Shown in pieces: positions 43,926 through 53,764 of a DNA stretch of 64,000 nt (its first letter is position 1; every line of letters starts with the position of its first letter). Location: NCBI GenBank assembly GCA_039602395.1, contig JBCNJP010000027.1, forward strand, positions 112,322,354 to 112,386,353. Reading direction: 5' to 3'. The notes below the pieces were generated by a model. It saw nothing but the letters and a program-made list of their open reading frames with translations, was not told where the DNA came from and did no database searches. The stretch comes from Deinandra increscens subsp. villosa (lineage: Eukaryota > Streptophyta > Magnoliopsida > Asterales > Asteraceae). The position numbers and the translations under genes were made by a program.

Positions 43926-46900
43926 TTAGTTCACAAATGACCCGAAGCGAATCGCTTCTGGTCGACCAGTGTCCTGATTTTGCTTTGAAACCACCTTAGG
44001 TTTCCATTCCTGTTGTTTGGGTAATTCAGTTTTCGATGAAACAATCACAGGTGACTGTGATGATGAACCTACATTTTGATCCTTTGAAAACTTTGGAACA
44101 AAACGTTTTTGTTTTTGAAAGAATGTAGGCTCAACTTCATCAAAAACTCTGCCTTGGTTATCAAAGAACTTTGTTGAGACAGAATTACCAAAAACTGATT
44201 TCTTATGAAATCTTTGTGACGAATCAGCAGATGAGAGACAATCTTTTGCCATATGCCCTGGGCGACGGCAAATATAACAAATTCTTGTCGTTTTATCCCA
44301 TCTTTGATGTACCTGCATAGAACACACATGAATATCTCTAACATGATCAGAATGAGAATCATATACCTGATGCCTGTGATCATGTACCCATTTAGAGGTA
44401 GGGCTACGAGATTGAGAGCTTTCAGAAGAAATATCAGCTTTCACAAATACTTCAGAAATTTTCCGAGCATCCACGCAGTGAAGAGGAAATTCTTTGTCAG
44501 AAAATAACTGTTCAGAACCTTTGAGCTTGTAAAACCTTTCAGGTTGAACTTTGTCTGCTTTAAACACATCCTTCTTCATTTGCTTCATTTTAAGCTTCTT
44601 TAGATTTGATGATTCAGATGCTGGACCCTTCTCAACTTGAACATGCTTTTCTTGAAATCCCAAACCAACTTGTTTACCAGAAATCTTCCCCTCAGAATTT
44701 GTACTCTGGTGTCCATTCTTAGCCAATCTTGTGAATTCGGCTTTCACATCAGGAATTTTCTTTTGTGCATAGAAAATTGTCTCATCAAATTCAAGTGGAG
44801 ACTGAATCTTATCACTTGATGTAGCCGATTTCTCATTATCAGCAGAAGATGAACCTGACACAAACTTTGGTGCTGGAGGAATCTCAGATTGCACGACCTT
44901 TTTCTTGTTCTTCTTGGTTTTCTTTTTCTTGACAACCTTTGCTTCTTCAGAAGTAGAAACTGATATCTTTGAATAATCAAAATCATCAACCTGTTCCTTC
45001 ACGTCTTTGACAGCTTCCTTGATATGAGCAGGGGGTGATGCAGTTTTATCAAACATCCTTTCAAAATTTGCATCATTTGCTAAGAAGCTCGTGAAAACTT
45101 GTGAATTTGAAACATTGTTGAGCAATCTTTTAGCATCAAGAACTTGAATTTTGAGATCAGAAATTTGCTGTTGAGCTTCTGCAAATTCTTTTTCTTTAAC
45201 AATCAAGCGCTTGGCAACTTTATGAGTTTCAAATTTTTGCAGACGAAGATTGTCAAGACCTTCATGTAGCTCCTTCTTCAGTTTATCCTCATTTCTCTTT
45301 TGAATTTCCAGATTTGCAGTTTGAACCTTGTTAACTCTAGCCAACTCCCGCTTATCATCTAATAACTTTTCCATATCAACTTGATATGCTTTGATTTTAG
45401 CATTAGATTCTTCAATACTCTTAGTAAGCAAATCAAGCTTAATCTTGGATTTATCAAACAAATTCTGAAAATCATTTGCAGCATCTTCTGCCTCTTCCTT
45501 CCATTTCTTCACTTCTTTGACTAATTCACCTTTTTCTTCAAAACTTTCAGCTTTCGAAATTTCAACATTCTTCTTTTCTTGCTTCAATACTTCTAAAACT
45601 TCATTCAACATTGTGTTTTCATTAGTCAAATCTTCATTCTTCAAAACCAAATCCTTTTCACATTCTTTAGAAATATTCAATTCAGATTTAACCACCTCAA
45701 GCTCTTCAGTCAATTGTTGAACTTTATTCATCAACAAAGCATTTTCCTTCATCAAACTTTCCAAGTTTTCAGCAGATGCATACGAACTTGGTATTGAACT
45801 AGTATCTGAACTAGTATCTGAAACATAATCCTCTTGTAAATCATGGGTAACTATAAATGCTGAGGAATCATATCCAAATTGTTGACCCCAATCATATACA
45901 CCATCACTTTGAGCAACCAAAGCAGTGGTCTTGCCTGTGTTACTAGTAGATGGTTGAGTAAAACCAGGCTTTGATGATTGTGAAATATTAGCTTTCTGTT
46001 GGCATTCTTTGGCAAAATGTCCAAGTTGTTGACATTTAAAACACTTGAGTTTTGACTTGTCAAAACCCAATTTGTCACCAGAAATACTCCTTCCATTTTT
46101 CTTAAAAAATCTTTTAGATCTTTGACACAACATAGCATATTGCCACGAAACATCCAATTCAGTTAATTGATCATCATCGAGAGCATCAAGATCCTCACTG
46201 GTTAACTTTGCATCAGCAACATTCTTGAGAATCAGACCAAAAGATGATGAAATCAATGCAGAAATCATTTTGGCACAATCATCGATTGATTCTGTTGAAA
46301 AATCATTTTGATTTGAAAAATTTGGAATAGTGAAATGGCAACCCCTTGAAGAATTGTTATCAGAATTTCCTGAAGCTCCTGCTAGAAAAGCAACACTTGG
46401 TGCTGTATTCTGATTTGGTTTAGACTTTGCACTCATGCTTGCACTATTTTCACCATGATACAACTCAGGATGTTGCAAGGTAGCAGTTGACTTCTTTGAA
46501 TTTAACATTTCCATTTCTCGAGCATGAAGCTTTCCAGTAAGCTCATGAAATGTCAATGTTGAGTATTCTTTATCATGAGTGATAAGCAAAACATAATTTT
46601 CCCATTTGTCTGGTAATGCTTCCATAATCTTTTCCTTTAACTCTTCATCAGTTTTCTCAATTCCCACAATCTTCAATTCACTAATCAGATGAGATAACCT
46701 TGAGACAAGAGCTGTTATATTTTCATTCTCATAATGCTGGAAATTATCAAATTCCTTACTCAAAACCTTCTTTCGACTTTTCTTATACTGATCATTTCCT
46801 TCACACCTTGCTGATAAAGCATCCCATAATTGCTTTGACTTCTTACACGTGCTGAATTGATGTAACAGTTCAGTAGGTAAAGCCATGGTAAGATAACCAT

Positions 46901-47183
46901 AAGCTTTTTGTTCAAGTTCATAACTTTTTCTTTCAGCAACATCAAAATCTTCAATTTCTTTAGACTCTCCATCTTCTTTTGGTTTTTCATACAATTTTCT
47001 AATTGGAATCCATAAGTCAATATTATTTGTGCTGATATACGCTGAAAATCGTTTCTTCCAATTCTGATAATCTTCTAGTTTCAACAATTTGGGAACTTTC
47101 TGACTTGTTCCGATTTCATTGTCATAATTCATCATGGTCTGCATAGCACTTTGCATTGAGGCAAAAGCTTGAAATTCCGACAT
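43926..47183 (-). CDS. Sire-C gag with two zinc knuckles and a long coiled coil
   Basis: Intact ORF; the open frame extends to 47291, but the likely start is MSEFQAFASMQSAM at 47181-47183, giving about 1,085 residues. Numbering here uses the longer 1,121-residue frame. N-terminal copia gag domain: KLEDYQNWKKRFSAY (71-85), LWDALSARCEGN (155-166). First zinc knuckle CFKCQQLGHFAKEC (417-430). A long Lys/Glu-rich heptad region at about 505-735 predicts a coiled coil. Then a basic KKKKTKKNKKK cluster and a second knuckle CYICRRPGHMAKDC (1005-1018). It ends RFGSFVN. Much longer than a typical copia gag and followed by no protease. Extended gags are known in Sireviruses; two knuckles far apart are unusual. 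It would form particles and bind element RNA. Confidence 0.88.
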   Translation of the reverse strand: MSEFQAFASMQSAMQTMMNYDNEIGTSQKVPKLLKLEDYQNWKKRFSAYISTNNIDLWIPIRKLYEKPKEDGESKEIEDFDVAERKSYELEQKAYGYLTMALPTELLHQFSTCKKSKQLWDALSARCEGNDQYKKSRKKVLSKEFDNFQHYENENITALVSRLSHLISELKIVGIEKTDEELKEKIMEALPDKWENYVLLITHDKEYSTLTFHELTGKLHAREMEMLNSKKSTATLQHPELYHGENSASMSAKSKPNQNTAPSVAFLAGASGNSDNNSSRGCHFTIPNFSNQNDFSTESIDDCAKMISALISSSFGLILKNVADAKLTSEDLDALDDDQLTELDVSWQYAMLCQRSKRFFKKNGRSISGDKLGFDKSKLKCFKCQQLGHFAKECQQKANISQSSKPGFTQPSTSNTGKTTALVAQSDGVYDWGQQFGYDSSAFIVTHDLQEDYVSDTSSDTSSIPSSYASAENLESLMKENALLMNKVQQLTEELEVVKSELNISKECEKDLVLKNEDLTNENTMLNEVLEVLKQEKKNVEISKAESFEEKGELVKEVKKWKEEAEDAANDFQNLFDKSKIKLDLLTKSIEESNAKIKAYQVDMEKLLDDKRELARVNKVQTANLEIQKRNEDKLKKELHEGLDNLRLQKFETHKVAKRLIVKEKEFAEAQQQISDLKIQVLDAKRLLNNVSNSQVFTSFLANDANFERMFDKTASPPAHIKEAVKDVKEQVDDFDYSKISVSTSEEAKVVKKKKTKKNKKKVVQSEIPPAPKFVSGSSSADNEKSATSSDKIQSPLEFDETIFYAQKKIPDVKAEFTRLAKNGHQSTNSEGKISGKQVGLGFQEKHVQVEKGPASESSNLKKLKMKQMKKDVFKADKVQPERFYKLKGSEQLFSDKEFPLHCVDARKISEVFVKADISSESSQSRSPTSKWVHDHRHQVYDSHSDHVRDIHVCSMQVHQRWDKTTRICYICRRPGHMAKDCLSSADSSQRFHKKSVFGNSVSTKFFDNQGRVFDEVEPTFFQKQKRFVPKFSKDQNVGSSSQSPVIVSSKTELPKQQEWKPKVVSKQNQDTGRPEAIRFGSFVN

Positions 47184-47680
47184 CGTTGAAAATCTGAACA
47201 ATTCTGCCCTCCGAACTTGTTCCGAACTTAGTCTGCCGTCCGAACTCTCACCGAACGTTGTCCGAACCTTGATCAGCCTCCGAACGAACACCGAACTTTG
47301 TCCGAAAATATATCAAGCTCCGAACTCACACCAAACTAGCTCCGAACGTAAACACTCCGAACCTTGACCGATCTACCACCGAACTCTCGCCGAACACTCT
47401 CCGAGTCACCTCCGAACCTCAAGTTCGGAGCGGTTACTCCGAGCTTGCCCAGTAACCTCCGAACCTCGAAGACATTTTTCGAAAACTCGTGAAAACGGAC
47501 TGATTTTGACGAAACTTGATATGGTAGACTAGAAAAATCAATAGGAAATGAGTTAGGAACAATTTTGACACAAAACACACTTCAAAAGTGATAGAAAACA
47601 CGAAATGAAACTCGAGAAAACTTCAAAAACGCTCAATAATCCGAGAATAGCAACCACAGATCAGTAGAGTGAACCAGAAA
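47184..47680 (-). promoter_or_regulatory. Sire-C leader packed with CCGAAC words
   Basis: Between the primer site and the likely gag ATG. Some fourteen CCGAAC copies at 47211-47464, spaced irregularly 9-50 bp, nearly all in one orientation, with one inverse GTTCGG near 47423. The word equals the one in the Sire-C LTR cluster. The ORF extends upstream through part of it (to 47291), but the residues there look like a repeat read-through and are not counted as coding. Confidence 0.6.
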
Positions 47681-47692
47681 GCTCTGATACCA
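47681..47692 (-). other. Sire-C primer-binding site (initiator tRNA-Met)
   Basis: Minus-strand TGGTATCAGAGC two bases from the LTR end. Confidence 0.92.
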
Positions 47693-47694
47693 CT

Positions 47695-48043
47695 TGAAAA
47701 TGCGTGAGCATCGGATCGTCTACTCGATCTAGCTAATCGGACATCAAAACGTAAATAACCGATTGTTTTATTGATCAAACGAGAACAATTACAATCAGTA
47801 AACCACAGAGAATTGACACAAAGAAACACACTCAGAAACACACACTTAAGATTTGCTCACTCGCTCAGAACTACAAAACACAAAGACCAAACTACTATTT
47901 ATACACGACTGGCCGAACTCCCACCGAACCCCAGGTTCAGCCGGTCCGAACTTCAGGTTTGGACCTAGTTCGGCCAACCCTATATTGGCTTGAACTTGGT
48001 CTTCATTCGATACTTCACACGACGCACATTTCAGGTATCAACA
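47695..48043 (-). repeat. Sire-C 5' LTR
   Basis: 349 bp, matching 41865-42213 except for one base by eye. It has the same TATA box and word cluster. Right TSD AAAAG at 48044-48048. Confidence 0.92.
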
Positions 48044-49371
48044 AAAAGGTTACACAGGAAATATTTGATGCCCATGATAAAGTGAGAAGAGAAAAGTCGT
48101 TATCTAATAGAGTTTTAGAACGTTTGATAGAATCAGAAAAGGCTTTGGGTGAAGCTCAAAAGAAGATATCAGATTTAAATGTTCAAGTTCTAGATTTGAA
48201 TCGTCAACTAAATAACTTGAAGAATTCACATTCTTTCACTAGTTATTTGTGCAACGATGAAAATTTTAAAAGAGTGTTTGGCGGTGAAGAATTCAATAAA
48301 TTACCACCTCCATTGGTTCAAACTGATCCTCTGGCTGATGTCAAATCTTCTGAAACAATGGGTGATTATTCTGAATTTTCTTCTAAAGAATCTGAGAAGA
48401 AGAAATCAAAGGTTTCAAGCAAGAAAGTGGAAAAGGAGCAAAGTTCGATTGTTAGAGATACATCAAAGTTTGTTTCTGGTGGGTTTATATCTGATGAGGG
48501 AATCGTTTCTGTTGGCAAGAAGATTGAAAAAGATGAAAAACTGTTGAATGAAGAAATTGTTGCTACGAAGTTGGTTGAAGCTAACAAGTTAAAAGACATT
48601 AAAGCTTCATTCAATCAAGCTACTAAATTTGGTCTTTCTAGTTCTCAAGTTAATCTAACTAAGCTACCGGGTTACAAAGGTTCTGGTTTGGGTAGTGAAG
48701 GTAAAAAGTTTGAAAAGAAAGACAAGAAGAATATGCCTAAGAAAGCTCCAAAAGAAAAGAAAGACACAAGCTTGGAACAAATTTATCATTTGGCTCAGGT
48801 GTTTATGTCTACAACGGAAAAAGGATTCGGAGGAAAGATAGGCTTCGTTTGCAAGTTCTTCTAGAGATGCTCAAATAGCTAAGGATTTTTCATCATCTGG
48901 ATCAAATTCCACACCTCGAAGTCCTACATCGAAATGGGTACATTCTAACCGATTTCAAATTATTGATGGTATTTCTGATAGTTTTGATTCCGATGATAGA
49001 TGTCATTCAGTTCAGGACAAACCACACTCTCAATGATATTATCGTTTGTGCTACTAGTGTCGCCAAAAGGGACACATGGCAAAGGATTGTCCTGAAATGG
49101 CCAAAAGATCATTTTCTAACAAATCTGCCACAATTATAGATGAATCAGGCAGAATTTTTACTAATTCACCACCTTCAAAGTCAAAATCTAAAATGAAACA
49201 ATTTTTTAAATTTGATTAAAGTGTTGGTGGTTCATCACATGATGATGATACTGTTAAAAATGAAACAGCAAAAATGCAGTGGCGACCTAAGGTGGTTACC
49301 GAAGCTGCTAATGATTTTTTGGAAGACACTGGTCGACCAGAAGCTGTGTGCTTTGGGTCATTTGAATACTA
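48044..49371 (+). pseudogene. Sire-D gag, C-terminal part, broken
   Basis: Plus-strand relative of the Sire-C gag: coiled-coil text ERLIESEKALGEAQKKISDL, FTSYLCNDENFKRVF, a basic KKKDKKNMPKK-like tract, SPTSKWVHSNRF, a second-type zinc knuckle region (RQKGHMAKDC, its first Cys pair damaged) and the terminal GRPEAVCFGSFEY. Breaks: frameshift/stop near 48864, stops near 49038, 49051 and 49218. It continues from 41781-41864 once Sire-C is removed. As in Sire-C, no pol follows gag, so Sire-D is also a gag-only form. Confidence 0.8.
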
Positions 49372-51080
49372 ATCATTAAAAACCAGTGTGCAGGTACTTC
49401 TAGAAGACCCGTTGGTGATTGAAAAAGTTGCTGATGGAGAAGTATTCTGTTTTTTTAACTTAAATTTCAGGAAATATCCAATTTCAAACTGCATTTTCTG
49501 AAAGCTAAAAACTGAAAGGTATCAGTATCGATTGGTCAATTTTTTTTATTGATGCATTTCGTTTGTAGTTTAGGGGGAGAAAATTAAAAAACCAAAAATA
49601 GTGTCTTTGTATTTTGTTAAAATGAAATCCAAAAATAGAGTTTTCATTTTAAGGGGGAGAAAACAGAAAATACAAAAACATTGAAAAACAGAAAATACAA
49701 AAACATTGAAAAAGAGAAAATACAAAAACATTGAAAATGAGAAATTGATCTGACATAATTGGGAAATGATGGTACATTGGCTTACGTGTCTGGCTCATGG
49801 ATAAAATAGATGAAAAAGCCATAAGATCATTGTTTGATGTGCTTGGTAGACTCGACATTAAATCAGAAAGTAATCAGATGTGATAAACACATTAAATACT
49901 AATGCTTGACCAAGTGGACAACATCTTGATGCGTATCTCATGATATATCAAGAAAAAGATATGTGAAAAAGAAAAATGAGAAGTCACTGTGTAAACATGT
50001 GTTCAGTTTGCAATGATTTAAACTTGTTTGATTTTCTTTATTTTGTCAAACGATCGGACTTTCTCTGTGTGTCCACAAGACCGACCCGATTGTTTTTCGT
50101 TTGATGTTCTGCTTTATTTTCTTTGGTGTTTCGATAACTCATCGGACTTTCTCTACGTGTACGGGAGTACCGACCTGATTGTTGTTGCGTATCTGCGTAT
50201 CGAAAGATCGACCTTAAGGTAGACAATTTAACGTTCTTATTTCTTTTTGTATGGAACACAGTTGACGATATCATGAATTCAATCATTATGTGATCAAATC
50301 ACAAGTGAAATCATAAAGTGTGATAAACAAATACATATCTGAGAATGTACGATAGTGTGGGGTATACTAGTCAAAGCAAATCTAAATCAATAAAATAACA
50401 TATCAAGATGTTATGAGTATGATTGTACCTGAGTTTAAGATGGACAAATTATACCAGCAATTGACGTGACTTGTGTGCTGAAGTAATTGTAATTAAAGTG
50501 TAGTTCAGCATGTCATGACCAATATGATCCCAAGTTGTGAGCTTTCTCGCAAAAGACAAAAGTAGTGTGTGATTCAGTATTTCATTTCTGTATTGCATTA
50601 TGTTTCATATATGCTAAAATTCCAAAAGGATTTTAGGTGTGTTTTAGCATAAATTTAGAAAAATCAAAAAGTTTTTAGGTGTGTTTTGATATAAAGTTTC
50701 AAAAATCCAAAAAGATTTTTGTTTCTTATTTGTTTTCGACCGATCGATACACAATACGAAATCAAAATTTCAAACTATATCTTGGATTCTCGAAGAGAAG
50801 TTTTGCGCCAAGATGAAATTAAATTTTCAAAAGAAAAAGAAAGTCGCGTTCTTTCTTCTAAAATTGCAGGTTCTGTGTGAGAAGACTCAAGCATGGTGAA
50901 AGGGGGAGTATGTAATATCATTCACAAGTGGATCTTGAAGTTCAAAGATTGTTGAAGATTGATCCAGCCATGCAAGCTCTATTTCTGACAAGATTTCAAG
51001 TTGAAGATCGGACGCAACGTTGCTGAAGATTGAAGACTGAAGTTTTGTTAGATAGATAGATAGCTAGATACACTGCACGT
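49372..51080 (+). other. Sire-D 3' non-coding region
   Basis: 1.7 kb with AGGGGGAGA tracts near 49570, 49652 and 50901 and hairpin units homologous to Sire-C at 50045-50222. Unit 3 is kept (GTCAAACGA at 50045-50053 pairing with TCGTTTGAT at 50097-50105). Unit 2 keeps its 5' arm (ATAACTCA, 50134-50141) but a deletion fuses it to the end of unit 1. Three near-identical 25-bp repeats (ACAAAAACATTG core) lie near 49672-49735. No real ORF. Confidence 0.7.
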
Positions 51081-51092
51081 TAAGGGGGGGTT
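51081..51092 (+). other. Sire-D polypurine tract
   Basis: TAAGGGGGGGTT directly before TGTTAGAGC. Confidence 0.85.
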
Positions 51093-51460
51093 TGTTAGAG
51101 CATATTTCTATGCTACCGTGTGTCTTGTGTATTGTATATAGTCTAGAGCATCTGTGTGAGTCATATAGTCAACATACCAAGATGGCCATACCATATGGTC
51201 CGCTGTACCAGTTGGTATGGGCATACCAACTGGTCCGCCAGGTGATACGTCGGCCAGTATCTAAGTGACTATAAATAGTTCATGTTAGAGAGAGCTTAAG
51301 AGATCTGTCATTCTCATCTTCTTAAATGTGTGTAAACTGAGTGTGTTTCTCTCTCTAGCTTGTATCTCTTTGTGAATTAATAAAGCAAAGCTTCATTTAC
51401 ATCGTGTTCATTCTCGGTTTACCGAATCATGCAGTTGTAAGATCCTTCCGTGATTTTACA
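51093..51460 (+). mobile_element. Sire-D 3' LTR (368 bp)
   Basis: TGTTAGAGCAT...GATTTTACA. TATA box CTATAAATAG at 51269-51278, and an AATAAA downstream near 51379. The Athila protease coding of Ath-B starts immediately after, so Sire-D had inserted in Ath-B. The 5' LTR of Sire-D and the other half of Ath-B are missing. Confidence 0.85.
51176..51256 (+). promoter_or_regulatory. dyad-word cluster upstream of Sire-D TATA box
   Basis: ATACCA/TGGTCC/GTACCA/TGGTAT words in both orientations, including the perfect palindrome ACCATATGGT at 51190-51199 and the near-palindromes ACCAGTTGGT and ACCAACTGGT. It ends about 12 bp before the TATA box. Confidence 0.65.
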
Positions 51461-53341
51461 TTATCTTCTTCCATGTCCAGCACGACGAAGTCGGCAGGAT
51501 AAACAAACTCTCCAATTTGAACTAGGAGGTTCTCAGCGATACCTGAAGGATACTTGACCGATCTGTCTGCTATCTGGATGCTCATCCTTGTGGGAGTGGG
51601 TTTTTCGAGGTTTAGTTTGTTGAAACAAGGAGCAAGGCATAAGGTTTATGCTGGCCCCCATATCAGCAAGTGCATTTGAGACCTCAATGTTTCCTACTAC
51701 ACAAGTTAGTGTGAAGCTACCAGGTTCTAGCTGCCTTCGGGGAATGGTGTTTGAGAGAATGGCAGAGCTTTCTTCCCCTAGGCTGACAGAGTTGAGTTAT
51801 GCTATTTTGCGCTTGTTGGTCAAGAAATCTTTCATATATTATTTGTACTTCGTCATCTGAGAAAGAACTTCAACAAAAGGTAAGTTAATATGTAACTGTT
51901 CCAGAAGGCTCACGAATTTATCAAACTCTTCCTCATTTTTGGCTTTGTCTAGCCTACTTGGGTAAGGATCCTTTGGGTCTTTCATGACTTCTTTCACTGT
52001 TGCAGGGACAAATGTATCAGTTTGTTTTTGAGAAGGTGGGACTTGTTTTGTTGGGCTCGAAGCAGCTTCCTCGGGTCCATCCTTTTGGCTATGGAGTGTT
52101 ATTGCGTTTATCATTGCTTTGGGTTTGTGTTATGTGTTGCTAGGGAGAGAACCTAGGGCTCTTTCACCTACCGTTTTTGCCATTTGACCGAGTTGCTTCT
52201 TGAGTGTCTTGATAGAGGCTTGCTGGTTTTGAAGTTCAGCGTCGTTATTTTTGAACTTCTCCTCCATCTTTCTCTCAGCTTCTGCAAACATCTGGGATAT
52301 AGATTCTTCAAGGCAAGCGAGTTCGTAAGATGAACTGCTGCTTTGGTAATTGTTGTTCTGCCACGGTTGCTGCGAGAAGTTTTGGTTGTTACCTGGTTGC
52401 TGACTGTTTCCGATGTTCCTCCACCCAGAGTTCTGATTGTTCCTCCACTCAGAATTGTTGTTATATTGCTGGCGGGGCTGGTTCTGCACAAATTTGACAT
52501 CTTCTGGCTTACCATCCACCATTCAGCTCCAGTTTACGTGTGGGCCTCCACACCCTTCGCATTTCGGGGAAACTTCTACAGATTTGCGGGTCTCTAGCTT
52601 CTCGACCTTGGAAGTCAAGGCCTCAATTTGAGCTTTGAGGGCTGTGGCATCATCTAAATAGTGCATACCTGGAGCTTTTTCATTGGCATTGCCTGAAGTG
52701 TGCCACTGAAAGTTGGTTTGTGCAATGTCTTTATTCTTTGAGAAGACTTCCTCAGGACTTCCATTCCCTAAAATGCCACCGGAGTTGGAATCGAGAATCT
52801 GGCGGGTTTGCGGGTGCAAACCGTTGTAAAATATGGAGACTTGTTGCTAGATCAGAAGACCATGGTGAGGGAATTTCCTCAAGAGTTCATTGAAGCGTTC
52901 CCACATGTCATACAGTGATTCTCCATCTTCTTGAGTGTAAGAGTTGATTTCCGTGAGGAGCTTAGCCATCTTGGCAGGAGGGAAATACTTGTAAAGGAAC
53001 TTCTGAACAAGCTCATCCCAAGTTGTGATGGAACCATTAGGAAGACTCTTCAGCCATGTTTTCGCACGGTCCTTGAGTGAGAAAGGAAACATGCAAAGTC
53101 GAACAGCATCATTGGTTGCTCCGTTTGACTTGAATGTTTTGCAAACTTCTAGGAAATTTGTGATGTGAGAGTGAGGATCTTCATCGGGCAAAACGTGAAA
53201 AGTAGTAGAATTTTGGAGCATCTGCACCAACTGGGGTCGAATTTCGAAGTTGTTAGTGTTGACACCAGGAGGAGCGATAGCTGCGCCAAAATTGACTGCG
53301 TTTAGCCTTAAATAATCCACGAGGGTCCGCTCGAGAGCCAT
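51461..53341 (-). pseudogene. Ath-B gag and start of protease, broken
   Basis: Minus-strand Athila-clade polyprotein starting at ATG 53339-53341 (MALERTLVDYLRLNAVNFG). Gag core: FSLKDRAKTWLKSLPNGS, FLYKYFPPAKMAK, ESLYDMWERFNELLRKFP. Then LHPQTRQILDSNSGG, a coiled-coil-like segment, a zinc-knuckle region CEGCGGPHVNWS in which a stop stands where the last Cys is expected, an Asn/Gln-rich stretch and the protease motif ALADMGASINLMPCSLF near 51650. Stops lie near 52847, 52520, 52127 and 51836, with a frame shift after the protease motif. Cut at 51461 by the Sire-D LTR. It is a distinct relative of the Ath-A gag. Confidence 0.82.
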
Positions 53342-53739
53342 TGGGATTGGCTTGTGGATGACTTTAACAACAGTTTGGAACGAGATCGGAGTCTGCTGTG
53401 TAGAAATCTTTTTGGTTCAGGGAGTGGTTCTACTACGTCTGGTTGTTTTATTTTCATACACCACTTGAGCACACAAAGATAAACAAGAATCAGTAGTAAC
53501 CAAAGTAGGATAATACGGAAAAGGGATAATCAGTCTAAGTGGTGTGTGATCAGGAAACTACCTAGTACTGATGTACATTCTATAAAAAGAAAGAAAATGA
53601 AAGTTTTGAAAATTTCCGGAATGGTACCAAGTGGTAGAGATCTAGATTTTCAAGAAAATAATTTGAAGGAAAAATTATGGTACAAATATACAAAGATTAG
53701 GCCGCCAACTCGTATTTCTCTCACAATCCTCGTTTTGTG
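53342..53739 (-). other. Ath-B 5' leader
   Basis: Non-coding 0.4 kb between gag ATG and the primer site. I see no ORF and no repeat of note. Confidence 0.6.
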
Positions 53740-53757
53740 TCCCCGGCAATGGAGCCA
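53740..53757 (-). other. Ath-B primer-binding site (tRNA-Asp type, diverged)
   Basis: Minus-strand TGGCTCCATTGCCGGGGA, two differences from the Ath-A site, seven bases from the LTR. Confidence 0.82.
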
Positions 53758-53764
53758 AAAAGCT

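Larger units (their letters stand above)
41865..48043 (-). mobile_element. Sire-C: complete gag-only Sirevirus, 6.2 kb, very young
   Basis: Both LTRs are 349 bp. By eye they differ at one position (TTCGGCC against TTCAGCC near 42109/47939). TSD AAAAG, initiator-Met primer site, one long gag, a 1.7-kb 3' non-coding region with hairpins and PPT-like tracts, then the polypurine tract. There is no protease, integrase or reverse transcriptase. It is inserted in opposite orientation in the gag of Sire-D, which has related gag and 3' regions. It needs enzymes from another copia element. Open gag plus near-identical LTRs suggest a recent jump. Confidence 0.92.

Noticed and set aside
47184..47291. N-terminal extension of Sire-C gag
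   Set aside because: The upstream in-frame Met would translate the CCGAAC word array; the copia gag domain fits a start at 47183 better.
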